From: Toxorhynchites rutilus septentrionalis
Lineage: Eukaryota; Arthropoda; Insecta; Diptera; Culicidae
NCBI RefSeq assembly: GCF_029784135.1
Contig: NC_073746.1
Coordinates: 61,974,097 to 62,038,096 of the forward strand
DNA: 64,000 nucleotides
Direction: 5' to 3'
Shown: positions 33,502-44,376 of the stretch, piece after piece
Numbering within the stretch: position 1 is the stretch's first letter
How the letters are laid out: each line of letters opens with the position of its first letter
Notes under the pieces: model-generated
The model's input: the letters and a program-made list of their open reading frames with translations, nothing else
Database searches by the model: none
What the model was told of the DNA's origin: nothing
Position numbers and translations under genes: made by a program

Positions 33502-34095
33502 TGTTCGATGAACGAATGCAGAGCCATCTGTATGAAATGATCGACATTGTTTGCAAGAAAATTTATTATCTTCAAGCTACAAAAAACATGACAAAATCAA
33601 TCGAAGTAACCAGGAAATTGGAGGCGATCTGGCGTAGTGGTAACATCCATGCCTCTCACGCTAAAGGTCACGAGTTCAATTCTCACTCCCGACATTCTTC
33701 CAAAAATGGAAGTAAAAGTGACGAACCAGCCAAATGAGTTGAAAATCACTATAATACAGACAAAAAAAAACAGGAAATTAAAATTTTCACTTCCGCCAAC
33801 CAACATCTATAAAAGGCTGTTGAATCGTATGCGGGCTCTCTTTTTACCGCTCGGTTTTGACCGATGAAGACCAGCTGCTCGAACTTCAGTTGAAATAATT
33901 TAGTTTGTGAATTACTTTTCTTGAAATACTTTGTGAATTGTTTAATAGAAATGTGATGTGAAATTATGGAGAAATAAAATTAGTTTACGTACCTGCATCG
34001 CTTCACCGTTCCGGAAAGCGCTACTTGATAGGAAACCTGCCTTACTCACCCTCAAAGTTGCTGCCCAGTGATCCTGCTCTTCTTTGCTATCGACA
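33502..34095 (+). repeat. Right LTR of the BEL element, split by a SINE
   Basis: This is the same LTR as at 27398-27831 with 160 extra bases, namely a 151-base SINE plus a 9-base target duplication. TATAAAA lies at 33808-33814, downstream of the SINE, so the insertion is in U3. A short region between the pol stop and the LTR includes a purine-rich GGGATTTCAGAGGGGCCAG just before it, a plausible polypurine tract area. Confidence 0.95.
33620..33770 (+). mobile_element. tRNA-derived SINE inserted in the right LTR
   Basis: Direct copies of CAGGAAATT flank the insert (33611-33619 and 33771-33779), and the left LTR has the site only once. The head has an A box (TGGCGTAGTGG, 33630-33640) and a B box (GAGTTCAATTC, 33672-33682), the internal Pol III promoter of tRNA-derived SINEs. 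The tail ends in a run of nine A residues. The whole unit is 151 bases long, short for this class. Confidence 0.92.
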
Positions 34096-34100
34096 ATAGC

Positions 34101-34489
34101 TTTTAGCCACCGACACGTATAAGTCACATATACAGCATTGGTCTCATAATACTGAAGGTGATCTTTGAAATATCAAATCTCAATTCGACGGTAAAATGAC
34201 ATTTTTGTTTAGACAAACTCAACTTGAAACATCGAGACAAAACATAAAAACAACACAAAATAGGTGAAAGATCTCGTGGAAGATGCAATTGACATACACT
34301 CGGCTACAGGCGATTATATACTTGTTGCACCAGCACCATTATTCCACATCTCATAACTACATCAATCTTTCTTTGGCACCGAATGATAACAACAACATTG
34401 TTGATACTTGCAAGTATCAAATATCATGCTACATGTTATTTAGTATTGTCTCAGTGGAATCGCACCTATAGACATCGTTCGTGCAACGA
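34101..34489. other. No gene recognised
   Basis: Flank of the BEL element. It is AT-rich with no recognisable element. Confidence 0.5.
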
Positions 34490-36632
34490 AAACCAATAAG
34501 CGCCAAACAAGCGTTGGTGGCTTGAAGCGACTAAGAACACAAACACTTCCCATCGTTTTGCGCTATTCTCAAAGGAACGATTCTGTTAATATTACCTCGA
34601 AAAAAGTTACTCAAGATAAGCGCAGCTGTTATCCTAGGTGGAGAAAGTTTTGCTACTGGCAAGCGAAACCCAATACAAAAACATACAAAAATCTAGAACG
34701 ACATTTATTTACCTGGTGACTAAATAAACGAAATAAATTCTGTCTGTTAATCTCAATAACCTCGAAAAGAGTTACATTGCTTCATTATGATAAAGATTAG
34801 CGCAAATGCCATCCTTGTTGAAGGCAGTTTAGCGATTGGCACTTGAACCCAAATAACTCACAACATTCCAGCACGACATTCACCATGGTTTAGCTTGATT
34901 TTTCTCAAATAATCATGTGGCGCACAACCTTAGCGCCTGCTTCGTCATAGCGTTAGTTCGGTGCATTGATGCAATGTCAGTGGCACAAACGAAGCCCTTA
35001 TGATGACGGAAAACAAGCGACGTTAACTGCTTTGAATAAAGAAAAAGTCTGAATGTTCGCCTCAGCAGAAATCAATTTTTTCTGTGCAATGCTATTTATT
35101 TGAAAAATCGTGTCTCAAACTATGGTTGTTTTTATTAAAGATCAGTTAGTAACCTTTCAAATAAGCACTATATTTGCTATTTGCTATTATTCCTACTCTA
35201 GCGCAAATATTCCTCTTCCGCTACCTCCCTCTTTGTTAATATTTCTTATCGCGGCTGCATAACTTACACCACCAAACAATCGTCCATCATAGCATTAAAA
35301 TGTTAGGTGATTGTTGCATCGCGACAGGGCCAATGCACACGGGGTAGATACAAATGGGGTTTCAGCGTACCGAAGATTTACTATTTGTACATACGGGTTA
35401 TGAAGCACGCACGTACGCACACAAAGCCATATATCGATATACACACACTTACCTCTACTTTGCACTCTTCTCAACAGAAGCTCTTTCTATTAATATTTCT
35501 GGTCTCGATGAGCTGAGCTTTCATCCTTGGTGGAGATAGTTTTGCTACTGTCATGCGAAACCGAATCACACAAAATTCCAGAACAATTATTTTCTTGGTG
35601 AACCGATGATAGCCTAGTTTAATGGTTCCACGTGTAGTTCAGAACCTTAATGGAATGGCGTCAGTTTGATGTAAAAATTGCAATGCGTCAGCGAGTAAGC
35701 AATTTGGTCGCGTCCACAGCTCAATCCGAAACGAAGACATGTGATGACGCAAAACAAGAAAGAACGAGATCCAATATTTATGCTCTACGCATAAATATTG
35801 CCCCCTTCGCTCTTAATCTTAATCTTTTCTTTGCTCACGGAGACTTTCAATCATTTCCCTTCGTTGATTGAGATCGCGAGCCGGATGGGAATGTTTTTGC
35901 CTCGACATCCGCCGACATAGCTATTTTTGCGCGCTTCCTGGTGCCTGGTGCTTGTTCTTGTAAATTCAAACACAAACCTTACCCGTAGCATCTCTATCTG
36001 GAGAGGTCCCGACTCCAACAGATGATCCTGCTATTTCCCTGAAACATGCTTGCATTCCACAGCTAACGATCTGCGTAAATAACGGCTACCAGGAAAACAA
36101 GACAAACAGATGAGACAATCCGCGCAATAAACGCAGTAAACAAATTTTAAATCCCTGCTTTAGTTGGGCGCTTGCTCAACACTTTTGACAAAAACGCTTA
36201 GAAAAGAACCTGATGTGATACCGCCTTAAAATCTGAATTAAGGCTGAACTAAACGTTTCCTTACTCTAGAGACATGATGCGCATCAATAATGCAGTGTTG
36301 TTAGTTATCAAGATATAACTCGATTCGAGAAATTTAAATACCACACATCGTATAAAGAATGTACTGGCTGCTCTGACGTGCTCTTCAAGTAACTTCTCTT
36401 AGTTCGGATGAACGGCTTAGTTTTACACCTTGGTACTTCATGGTTTGAAAGTGTACTAGAAAATCACCTCTTCTCATGTGTACTTCATCGCGTAGAACTT
36501 GTTCGCTTAATATTTCTATTCTGCTTAAGGGTCAGATGTCAAAAGATACTTCATTATATTGGGTATGCAACTTAATTCGTTACGTTTCCACAAAATGACC
36601 CAAAGTGCTATGAATTAGAGACGAAACGGATA

Positions 36633-37365
36633 TTCGGTAACTATCCGGTATCCGGCCAGTATTTGCTATCCGGCCGGATACCGGATATTATAAAAGAGTC
36701 ATCATAAGATATTTAGATAGAACATCTTATTAGAGTATAAATAAGATGTTCTGCCGGTCTGTTTCTGTTTCAAGAACTCGTAAATAGTCTGACTCAAGCA
36801 TTGGACCCAAAAAGGTTTATATTTAGTAATTTAAATCTTCCCAAAAGTAATTGTAATGACTTACGAAACCAGTGTTTCAAGATTCTCTCATGTAAGTTTA
36901 CACAGGAGAGAAGGAGAGGCCACAGGAGAGGCCAGAGCTTTTATTTTTTTTTTCAAATGCCTAAAGAAGCCTTATGCACATATCCATAAAGCACCACTGT
37001 TGTGTCGTTTAATTAGTGTGCCTTCTCTCAGATTATTACAATTCTGAGTTTTTCATTCTTGAATATTCTTGAAATTGATGTTCTTTGCTCATTAAAATGC
37101 GTAGTACTTACCTTCACTCGGACTGTTTTAAATCTAACTTTACATAGTAATAGAAAATCCTTGATACTCCATCAAAAGCTATTCATTCTAAACGGAAAAT
37201 TTAATCATCGCTCATTATATTTATGTAAAAATGTGTTTATTTCTCTCAAAAATGTATTCCTTGATTTGCTTCATGCTCACGTGCAGCTTCCCCAAGTTTC
37301 CTATTCGCAAATATTGAAGCGAATGTTCGATTGCCGGATATTCGGTATCCGGTATCCGGCCGAAC
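36633..37365. repeat. Segment bordered by TATCCGGTATCCGGCC repeats
   Basis: TATCCGGTATCCGGCC occurs near 36643-36658 and again near 37347-37362 in the same orientation, with an inverted GGCCGGATACCGGATA near 36671-36686. Between them lies a 13-base perfect hairpin (AGAACATCTTATT at 36719-36731 against 36740-36752). Short CCGG-rich ends of this type recall hAT-like non-autonomous elements, but I could not establish ends or a target duplication. Confidence 0.45.
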
Positions 37366-37649
37366 TACTACTCGTATCATCAGTACTATAAATATTCGAC
37401 TGACTGAATCGTAAAGTGTCAACATCTGTTTACAAGCCTTTGAGTTTTGTACAACAAGTTCAATGTTTACTGCGTTTAAAATGTTGAGTTCCGTTGCAAA
37501 TAAGCACAATTTCCGGGGAGTTTAGATTTTCTGTTTCCATTGGAAGAAATGAGCCGCTGGAGCGCATCGTATGATTGAGGAAGTTTATGGTGACTTTGCA
37601 TCATAGGATAGATTTTGTAGGGAATGGTTTGGACGATAGCAAAGAGGTG

Positions 37650-38217
37650 AGTTTAGTGTTCAATACATTACTCGATCAAGATTTGTGCCAATCGCATCAT
37701 TGTGTCAGCTTGAAAAATCATTGGGAGCAACTCGACAAGCAAGCAGGAAACATCTTAATGTAAGAACATTATGTTCCATGCGAATTGAAAGCAAGAGATC
37801 TCGAACGGCGATTTCGTATGCCCGAAAGTTGCTTGCGTCCCCGGTGACGATTTGATACAAAAAAGTCTTTTTTTTATACCGTAAAAGGAAGTCTTTTTTG
37901 TATCAAATCGTTACCGGGGACGAAGAATTGAATCACTACGACAATCCTAAACGCAAAAGATTGTATGTAAAGTCCGGCCAACCAGGAACGTAAATGCCGA
38001 ACCCGAATATCCACTGTGCAAAAGTTATGTTCTATATTTGGAGGGATCAAAAGGTTTCGATCCACTATAAGCTGCTATAACCTGGTTTAACAATCAACAG
38101 AAACTTCTACAGGCAGCGTCTGTTCCGTTTAAACCGAGCTATTGCCGAAAAACCAGAGTATGCGACCAGACATCAGTCGATAATATTCCATCATGATAAC
38201 GCTCGGCCTCAATGACA
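37650..38217 (+). pseudogene. Mariner (DD34D) transposase relic with an internal inverted duplication
   Basis: ELKARDLERRFRMPES near 37780-37830 is followed, after a disturbed stretch, by FLYQIVTGDEELNHYDNPKR (first catalytic aspartate in TGDE, about 37897-37950). Then come KSGQPGT, PNPNIHCAKVMFYIWRDQK, LFRLNRAIAEKPEYATRHQ and FHHDNARPQ (second aspartate). Order and motifs match Mos1-like mariner transposases. A TAA follows KSGQPGT and other stops occur. The C-terminal PDLAPSDYHLF region is missing. A 33-base piece around TGDE is duplicated in inverse at 37836-37868. Confidence 0.85.
37836..37922. repeat. Short inverted duplication inside the mariner relic
   Basis: CGTCCCCGGTGACGATTTGA at 37836 and following reappears inverted at 37889-37922, with about one mismatch in the first 30 bases and a 20-base spacer. 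The right arm is the in-frame transposase sequence, so the left arm is the extra copy. This could fold into a stable hairpin. Confidence 0.8.
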
Positions 38218-39434
38218 GTCTGCTCAAAACTTTGTGTTTTTCTTTTTTTTTCGGGTTTTCTCGGAACAACAGGTAATAAGAAAGCAGTAAAGAACAAACC
38301 GAGATATACCCCAATCAGATATCGATCACAAATTGTAAACACTTTTGCTGCTATATTCCCTTATGCACCTTCTTTGTCGTAGCACACTTTGATATAGAAG
38401 ACTTCTTCTTTTTGTATCACACTGTATATGACTGTGTGCGAAATCAGCATTAGGCATGAATGATACTTCCTCGTTGTGTTCTGCTTGCTAGCTCACTCGC
38501 TACTGTGGTTCCATTACATTCCATTTTTGTTTTTTGCCTCTAGCCCTGAGAAAGGCCTTGTGGAAAGAAACTCTACTCCATACTCCTCCTTCACCTATCT
38601 TGAGAAAAACATTCCAGTGTCGCTCGACGTTCTCCGGCAACGATGTTGCTCTGATGACCATCAAATGAGAAGTGGTGTGATTTCAGGTTCAGGTTTTGCA
38701 TTAAAGAGACTTCAACTCTGAGAGTTCATTCGTCTGATGTTAAATCGCGGATGGCTTATTTATGTTGTTTGTGGGTCAATAAAACAGTACACTCCGCGAG
38801 TTACATACGTTTATTAGCCTTTATTTGAAGTATACAAAATGGATGAACACACGTTTCTCGAAGCGTTTCTATCGGAATGATGAAGATTGCGGAACAAAAA
38901 GAAAATGACAGCAAGCAGTGCTGCCAGAACGACAATAACTACGGGCTGTTGGAAAGCCATAGATAAACAGATCGCCTACAATTTATACCAAATAAGTTGA
39001 AAACCGGCAGAAACGAATGTATTAATTGCTCGTTATTGACGGTACGGGACGGTAAGCACACATATCGGCAGAACAAATGTATGGGAAAATGAGAATGCTT
39101 CTAGTTCACATTATTTTAAACCGTTTATGGATAAGGGAATTGTAATGTATAGCATATCAGACAAATTTTAGATGAATTCCGATTCGATAGGTATGCATAT
39201 CATCAGAATTCGTTCGCTATTTTCACACCGTTAACCGTTAACTTCATTTCATGAAGACGTGACTTGTTTTCTGATTTGGCACCCTTCCTGAAAGACGTAG
39301 TTCTACGTCAATAATTACACGAATTTGAGGAAAAACGTTTGAAATTCTATCATCAAAACCATTATTTTTATTCTTCTCTTATTTTTTTATGAGTTCATTT
39401 ATTCGGTTTGCTTAACAATAATCGACTGGAACTA

Positions 39435-39624
39435 AAGGCTGATTTAGACGATGCCAGTCAGCGCTCTAATTGAGGTATCCAGTGAACGTAGAACAGACAC
39501 TCTGTCCAAGTTACTTGTACCAGTATCGAACAAGTAATTGGCCTCTAACTTGAACAGAATGTCTATTCTCTATTCACTGGATACTTCAACTAGAGCGCTG
39601 ACTGGCATCGTCTAAATCAGCCTT
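39435..39624. mobile_element. Foldback MITE with arms of about 90 bases
   Basis: AAGGCTGATTTAGACGATGC at 39435 and following is mirrored by GCATCGTCTAAATCAGCCTT ending at 39624. The arms stay similar inward through CAGTCAGCGCTCTA and GGTATCCAGTGAA to about the centre near 39530, so almost the whole 190-base unit is one imperfect palindrome. There is no coding capacity. A transcript across it would form a long hairpin. Confidence 0.85.
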
Positions 39625-41541
39625 AACTGACTGAGAGTTTACCGACAAACATTGCTAACGATGCAACGCAAGTCAAACCATGAATGTCAAACTGTCAGCA
39701 CCTTTTATCAACGGGGAATCATATTAATAAATATTATGATTGTTTGTTCGGGATTTAATTGAATTCAAATCTCGCCAATGTCTACAACTCTCAATTATTT
39801 TGATTTGGCCGTCCGCATGTCGGCTTCGAAAGGTCACTTCAAAAATGGAATAATTACTTCGATTAGATTGTGTTAGCGTCAGCGTGCGTTTCTCCGTTGG
39901 AACATAAACGAAAAATGCAATCGCAAACGATAAAACAATGTATTATTGCATCAAGGTTAAACCGCTAATCGACGATTATATCATTTTAAAAATAGCTAAT
40001 TCTCGCCGATTCCATGAATTCAATTTGCCGCCTTCTCGTCTAGAGATTGCTCTGAAGCCGAGTCGAGTATATGAGCCGCGCTCACCACACAAATGGTGCG
40101 AATGGTGCGATTGGTGGGGTAATGGAGGCTGTATGAATCGCATCTGAATTCGTGTAGGTGTGTATGTGTGTATTCCTGCATTGAACTGATTTCATTGAGT
40201 ACCGCAAGTCTCGTGACTTCACTGAAAGACCCACTCCAGTGTTCGCGGGGTTACGAGACGGCAGCGACAGAGACAGGTGAACTCCTATTCTTGGAGGTGG
40301 TAGCTGACGGTGATCTCGTGATCTGGTTTCGGCTGCTGCGGCTGCTGATGACGGTGGGTGAGATAATCTCCACTTCGGCGGCCGTCCTCTCCGCTCGAGT
40401 GTCTGATCTGACTCTCCGAAACCCCTATCCTGCACCGGATGAAAGCGAGAACGAGAGAACGTGTTGACCGAATATGCACCTCCTATTTGTTATTGACGGA
40501 GGTACATAAAAATTCCTTACGTCGGGCCCCGCTCGAAACTGTGACAATCACATGGGGTGCTCTTTATACCACCCGGAGGCGATGATGGTGGTGAGTTATT
40601 ACATAACCGGGTGGTAACATGATCTGTGACTAAGTTTGAAACGGATGTTGTGACGGAGTGGAAGGGACAGGTCGAATGCAGCTCGGAGCGTTTCGAACTT
40701 GAATTATGAGCAGCGTGTGTCATACAGCGGCGGCGCCGCGGATGTACCTTTCTGAATCATATTTCGGACACTTTGTTCTAATATCTTGAAATGCCTAATG
40801 CACTGATGATATAACTATAAAATTAATATCACAATTGCTTCTTTAAAGTAATCCCTTGATTTCACTATCATTTCATATGAGAACTACATTTGAATTATAA
40901 CATAATCGGTAAAATCTGACAACACTACTCATTATTGTTTGTGTTTGACGTTTGTTTAGCGTGAGCACGTTGAATTTACCCGCTCATAAATATTTAAATT
41001 CCTCCCGTGTTTCGTCAGTTCTCATCATCGTTAATAGTTTACTGTGATTGCTTGGTAAGTATTTCGCAGTTGACTATAAAATATAATCAAGTGTAATGTA
41101 ATTGTCGTTCAAAAAATTACAAAATAAAGTGTCCGAAATTTGAATTCAATCTGACCGAAATTTGATTTAGTGTCCGAAGTTTGGTTTTTATTCGCTTCAT
41201 TTGAAAAGCATTTTATTCGATGATTTTTTTATGTTTTCAATCAAATAGGTACCAAAGTAGAAAGCTTATAAGCATATTGAACTAATTCATTTAAAATATC
41301 AACCAAATAATACCTGTGTATAAAGTTTAGATCTGTTTACTGCATCATATGCCTTAAGCGTCTGAAATATGATTCAGAACGTGTCTTGTTTTATGCTACT
41401 CTTCACGGTAGCTATCGAGAATTGTTCAGGATTGAATTCACCCAATGACTTTGGCTCATATATGACATTCTTTTCAATTTTTTCTTTTCATCAATCAAGA
41501 AAATCGCGAAACTTTCTAAATACAGTACAAAAAAAGAACAT
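39625..41541. other. No gene confirmed; GC-rich unique block at about 40240-40740
   Basis: The block 40240-40740 is clearly richer in GC than its surroundings, has CG-rich words (GGCGGCGCCGCGG near 40729) and long open frames on both strands without recognisable domains. It may be 5' UTR or promoter DNA of a host gene. A TATA/initiator/donor arrangement follows at 40986-41060. Confidence 0.4.
40986..41060 (+). promoter_or_regulatory. Candidate core promoter and short first exon
   Basis: A TATA-like ATAAATAT starts at 40986, an insect initiator TCAGTT places +1 at A 41017, and a strong splice donor GGTAAGT follows at 41054-41060, which would make a 38-base first exon. The spacing of TATA to +1 (30 bases) is canonical. 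No downstream exon was found in this window. It remains a prediction from motif spacing alone. Confidence 0.35.
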
Positions 41542-41613
41542 TGGAGATGCCGGGGATCGAACCCGGGGCCTTTCACATGCAAAGCGAACGCTCTACCACT
41601 GAGCTACATCCCC
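41542..41613 (-). tRNA. tRNA-Ala (UGC)
   Basis: It decodes alanine codons. Read on the minus strand, the acceptor pairs GGGGATG with CATCTCC (one G-T). The D arm is GCTC..GAGC, the anticodon stem is TTCGC/GTGAA with loop TTTGCAT giving anticodon TGC, and the T arm is CCGGG-TTCGATC-CCCGG, with discriminator A. It is 72 bases long without an intron. The A and B boxes are intact. An A-rich run on the plus strand at 41529-41535 is a TTTTTTT run downstream on the minus strand, suitable as a Pol III terminator. Confidence 0.97.
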
Positions 41614-43940
41614 TTCTTTTGTTCGTAATATGAGAGAAATAGAAATGTGGACAAACTGTTAAACACCCTTAAGCCAGTACACATGTAAACCAGATTTGCA
41701 TTTCTTCACGCTGTATTACACGTAGTTCGCTTCATTCATAATGACCAGTGGACTCAGTTATACTTAACACAACCAACATCCAACTACCTATTCTAACAAC
41801 ATGGGTCCTCGTAAACCATAAACGCCTTTCAGTTACAATTTCAGCCATACAACTCGTTAAACTATCCATTAAAAAAGAGCGGTTCGTTTAGGAGGCTGCT
41901 GCGTGAGTGGTTCCAAACGCTGGCGGAGGATGCGATTTGTCCTACGCACCATTATGCGTCCGTTCGTGGCTGGCAGGAGTGATGTACAAAACACATGGTT
42001 GGACCCCATGGCGATCGACGGTGATGGTAAGCCCTGGCCGAGGTGTAATACAAATTGTATGGACTGATTTTAATTTTATTATTATCGTGCCGAGCCGAGC
42101 CTTGTTATTACAAACGCAGTGCGAGATCGTAACGATTTTTCACGTCCGCCCGTTTATTGGTAATAACTGTTAGTGGAACGCCTTGAATTCTCTGCCGTCC
42201 GGGCTAAGGTTTAGTGGAAACTGCGGACAGGATTTATGAAACGCAGATCGCGAGATGAGTTAATATATGTGTGTGTGTGCTCTTGAGGTTTGTTGAGGAT
42301 CGAGAAAGAAAGGTGAGATACAGCTGATAGGCTATAAAAATGCAATCTGGGAGAGCAGATAAGATTTCACTTGATGACTTCATAGCTGCGACCGTGGGTT
42401 GTGGATTATTTAGCTTGATTTTATGTTTGCTCATTAATGTCTTCATTTAAAACCAGAACGGCTTCAATTCCTAGGTTGGCTCGGGCTGAATAAGTTGTTC
42501 ATGTTCTATTTTATGCTATCGGTGTTGTATTTTACCTGTATATATAAAATGGATGCACAGTAGCTTAGATTTCATGAGTCTTTCCACAGCGGTTTGCATG
42601 GTCAGAACATGTTTGAGAACGGATTTTTTCCGATCGACTCCGATCGACCCATGATTTATGTTGGTATTCCTTGAAAGACTGAAATATAAATATAGTCACG
42701 TGTTGGACATGTGATTTTTGAAATTTTCAAAACATACCGACATACCGAAGACGACCTTGAAAGTTTTTATTTTGGAGTGACGAGTGATGATGATGATGAT
42801 GGTCCCGCCTCCTTCCCCTACGGAGGTTTGAGCAAGACGAGTTATCTAAAAGATAATTTATTTTTCTCAGCATTGAAACCAATTTAGCAAAAGAAAACGA
42901 ACTGATTTTATTTATAGATAAAATTCGTATATAGTATTGCAATGTCAAAAACAACTCAAGCCGATACTCAGTCGTGTCCGCCACAGAGCTGATACGGTCC
43001 CGACCAGACTCTTGCAGCCAATTGGTCTACCAAAGCACAAGTCCAGCCGCCAGCCTTGTTTTGGATTGACAATGAATATCCTCATCCATAGAAGTCGAGA
43101 AAATTTCCTTCACGAAAAAATTCCTAGACCGGCTCTTTAAAAAAACTTTTACATTATATCCTTTATATCTGTGGAAGGCGCGCGGCGCTCAAACTTTTAT
43201 AGACTACTTTTATTTTTTACTAATACAAAACAAAAACAACAAAAAATAAAAATAGTCTATCATCACCAAGATCATGATAGACATAATAGAGACGAATACA
43301 AATTGAAAACAAAAAATATAACATAAATCAAAAATTGTTCAAAATTGTATAAACAATATATTTTTTAAAAAAAACTTCGTCAGGTTGAAAATATTAAAAA
43401 CAAAAAAAACAAGAAAACTGTTCACATTAAGATAACCGTTCGTATAAAACGTTGTCAGTCAAAAATATTTCTCAATAAAATAAAATTGAAAAAAATATCG
43501 GCTGTTAGGAAAACACAGCCTTAACGTGTGAAAAACAGTTTCTCTTAAATTCCGCTAGTGTTGTTGCACGTTTACGGTAAGTTAGAAAAAGTTGAAACAC
43601 ATTTACCTAAACTAAAATCTCGCAGCATTCTGTTCTTTCCCAGCTGCTCAAACAATGCGAGTACGGGACTGTGCAATGACATATGCGTATATGCTCGATT
43701 TTGTATGACTGTATGACTAAAGGGGAGCGAAAACTGCATCGCAAGCCCCATCCTTAGTGATTCATCAGCCAATCAGGAGTCTAGCAGCGGAGACTTTCAG
43801 CCTGCTGGACTGGTTCGCCTCTGCGTAGTAGGTGTTGTTAGCCCAATTGAAATTCGCGAAACGTCTGGTATAAGTGTAAATGTAACACTGCTGGAAATAC
43901 TGCTGGAAATAACCTCGAAGATGAAAAAAATTCGATATAT
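41614..43940. other. No gene recognised
   Basis: It contains a GATGAT run (42786-42801) and a 20-base hairpin at 43199-43260 (ATAGACTACTTTTATTTTTT mirrored with one mismatch). ORFs have no recognisable domain. Confidence 0.5.
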
Positions 43941-44301
43941 GACGAATTTCATGCCAACTCGACTAGCCGTTGGCAGTACCATCTCAGATAGCAGTGAAAC
44001 GTTGTGGGTGTAAAGATAAGGGTCATTTAAGTAACTTTGCATACTTGAAATATTCGAAAAATAATTAGACTACTTTTAGGAAAAAGCCATTTTTTTTTCT
44101 TAATTTTTTACAACAATTAATAATTTTAAAACTATGATACCTACAAAATTCTTGTCAAGGAAATAAAATGTAGGAAATTGTTCAAATTTCCACAAAAAAA
44201 TACCAAAAATTTTTTGGAAAAACATTTCGCTGACAAAAAAGTTATTTTAAAAATTAAAAATCATTTTTCTCAAAAAGGTATTTTTTTTAAATTCCGAAAA
44301 A

Positions 44302-44376
<75 letters not shown>

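Larger units (their letters stand above)
27398..34095 (+). mobile_element. BEL/Pao LTR retrotransposon, complete but disabled
   Basis: The element has two LTRs (27398-27831 and 33502-34095), TG...CA ends and a perfect five-base target duplication ATAGC (27393-27397 and 34096-34100). A primer-binding-like site starts TGGTCC three bases after the left LTR. The internal region encodes Gag, protease, reverse transcriptase, RNase H and integrase in BEL/Pao order, with a DUF5641-like C-terminus. Coding is broken by one stop and two frame changes. Excluding a SINE in the right LTR, I count two differences between LTRs over 434 bases, so the insertion is recent. Confidence 0.96.
34490..39310 (+). repeat. 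Long noncoding dispersed repeat, copy 1, expanded by insertions
   Basis: Blocks match 59519-61393 in the same order: CTAAATAAACGAAATAAA and CTCGAAAAGAGT near 34722-34775, ATGGGGTTTCAGCGTA near 35354, CTTCTCAACAGAAGC near 35467, ACGAAGACATGTGATGACGC near 35730, CAGAACAAATGTATGGGAAA near 39067, and an end at GACGTAGTTCTACGTC (39294-39309). Extra material between about 36000 and 38900 includes a mariner relic and a cluster of TATCCGG words. No protein of its own is readable. It could be a non-autonomous element of unknown class. The left boundary is approximate. Confidence 0.7.

Noticed and set aside
33620..33690. A possible tRNA gene with A and B boxes
   Set aside because: The cloverleaf does not close (no acceptor pairing), and the poly-A tail and target duplication show a SINE.
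40082..40479. Long overlapping ORFs on both strands in a GC-rich block
   Set aside because: High GC lengthens ORFs on both strands by reducing stops. The encoded peptides are of low complexity and have no domain.
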